Shown here: one piece after another, positions 63,693 through 64,000 of the stretch
Layout of the letters: each line of letters starts with the position of its first letter
Numbering within the stretch: position 1 is the first letter of the stretch
Assembly: GCA_008360975.2 (NCBI GenBank)
Contig: CM039182.1
Span: 30,925,566-30,989,565 of the forward strand
Origin: Lichenostomus cassidix
Taxonomy: Eukaryota; Chordata; Aves; Passeriformes; Meliphagidae
Direction of reading: 5' to 3'
Length of the DNA: 64,000 nt
The notes under the pieces: generated by a model
The model's database searches: none
Told to the model about the DNA's origin: nothing
What the model saw: only the letters and a program-made list of their open reading frames with translations
Position numbers and translations under genes: made by a program

Positions 63693-64000
63693 CTTGTTTT
63701 AGAAATGCAGAGTATTCCTTTTAGAAGGGTGTTATAAAGGGGAAGGGTGCTATCCTGTGGTTTGCCTTCTCAAACAAGGAATGCCTGATACGGAGCTGGG
63801 AAACTACAGGCCACAGGCATGTCAAACAGGAGCGTGCTGGAACTGTGCTGGGAGCAGAAGGAACTGGAGAGAAGGTACACTGCAGCTGCTGGACATGAAT
63901 AGTAGGATGCTCTCAGGCAGGAACATTTCCTTCATTCCAGACTCGTCCCCCATTTGTCTCTAGAAAACAGAGCCCTTACCCAAAAGATGCACTAACTAAT
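63693..64000. other. Noncoding right edge
   Basis: No supported feature. The open frame at 63757-63963 contains GNYRP, which recalls the NYRPVSL motif of CR1-type reverse transcriptases, but the flanking residues do not fit, so I do not call an element. Confidence 0.3.

Noticed and set aside
63757..63963. Open frame with GNYRP, a possible CR1 reverse transcriptase fragment
   Set aside because: Only five residues match and the following sequence does not fit the motif.
1..64000. CRISPR arrays, prokaryotic operons, phage or toxin modules, tRNA or rRNA genes
   Set aside because: No spaced direct repeats, no operon-like reading frames and no convincing structural RNA were seen; the DNA is vertebrate in character.

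Overview
The window looks like nuclear DNA from a bird. The clearest sign is four plus-strand fragments of CR1, the dominant avian LINE. Two end in the typical ATTCTATGATTCT-type 3' tail and one ends in a degenerate form of it. The DNA is AT-rich, sparse in genes and full of stops in every frame. It has no operons, no ribosome binding sites and no long intact reading frame. Most of it reads as long introns and intergenic DNA with microsatellites, old SINE-like pieces and a few blocks that may be regulatory. These calls were made by eye, so exon calls rest on splice sites, open frames and codon phase, not on homology.

Left half (1-34 kb). A plus-strand gene seems to enter from the left edge. 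Five putative exons (592-711, 23708-23847, 25664-25700, 32664-32705, 33839-33995) join without breaking frame into about 162 codons. The last exon ends in a stop, and an AATAAA lies about 200 bases downstream. I do not recognise the protein. The introns hold two CR1 copies, MIR-like SINE relics, a CpG-rich patch at about 29.1-29.7 kb and complex single-copy blocks at about 19.4-20.4 and 32.0-32.4 kb that could be enhancers.

Middle (34-60 kb). This part is mostly noncoding. It holds a pure TTCC microsatellite at 41.5 kb, a polypyrimidine tract, a third CR1 tail and a few weaker plus-strand exon candidates (34832-35028, 53848-53883). These could be alternative 3' exons of the left gene or parts of another transcript.

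Right edge (60-64 kb). A plus-strand exon candidate at 60762-60853 and a long CR1 fragment (61500-62218) are followed by evidence for a minus-strand gene. That evidence is an exon with textbook splice sites at 62444-62590, with phase-compatible candidates on either side (63615-63692 upstream, 62293-62321 downstream). If both genes are real, they converge. No exciting prokaryote-like system (CRISPR, phage, toxin cassette) is present. The points most worth a second look are the two unrecognised split genes, the CpG-rich intronic patch and the region near 62.5 kb where both strands stay open.
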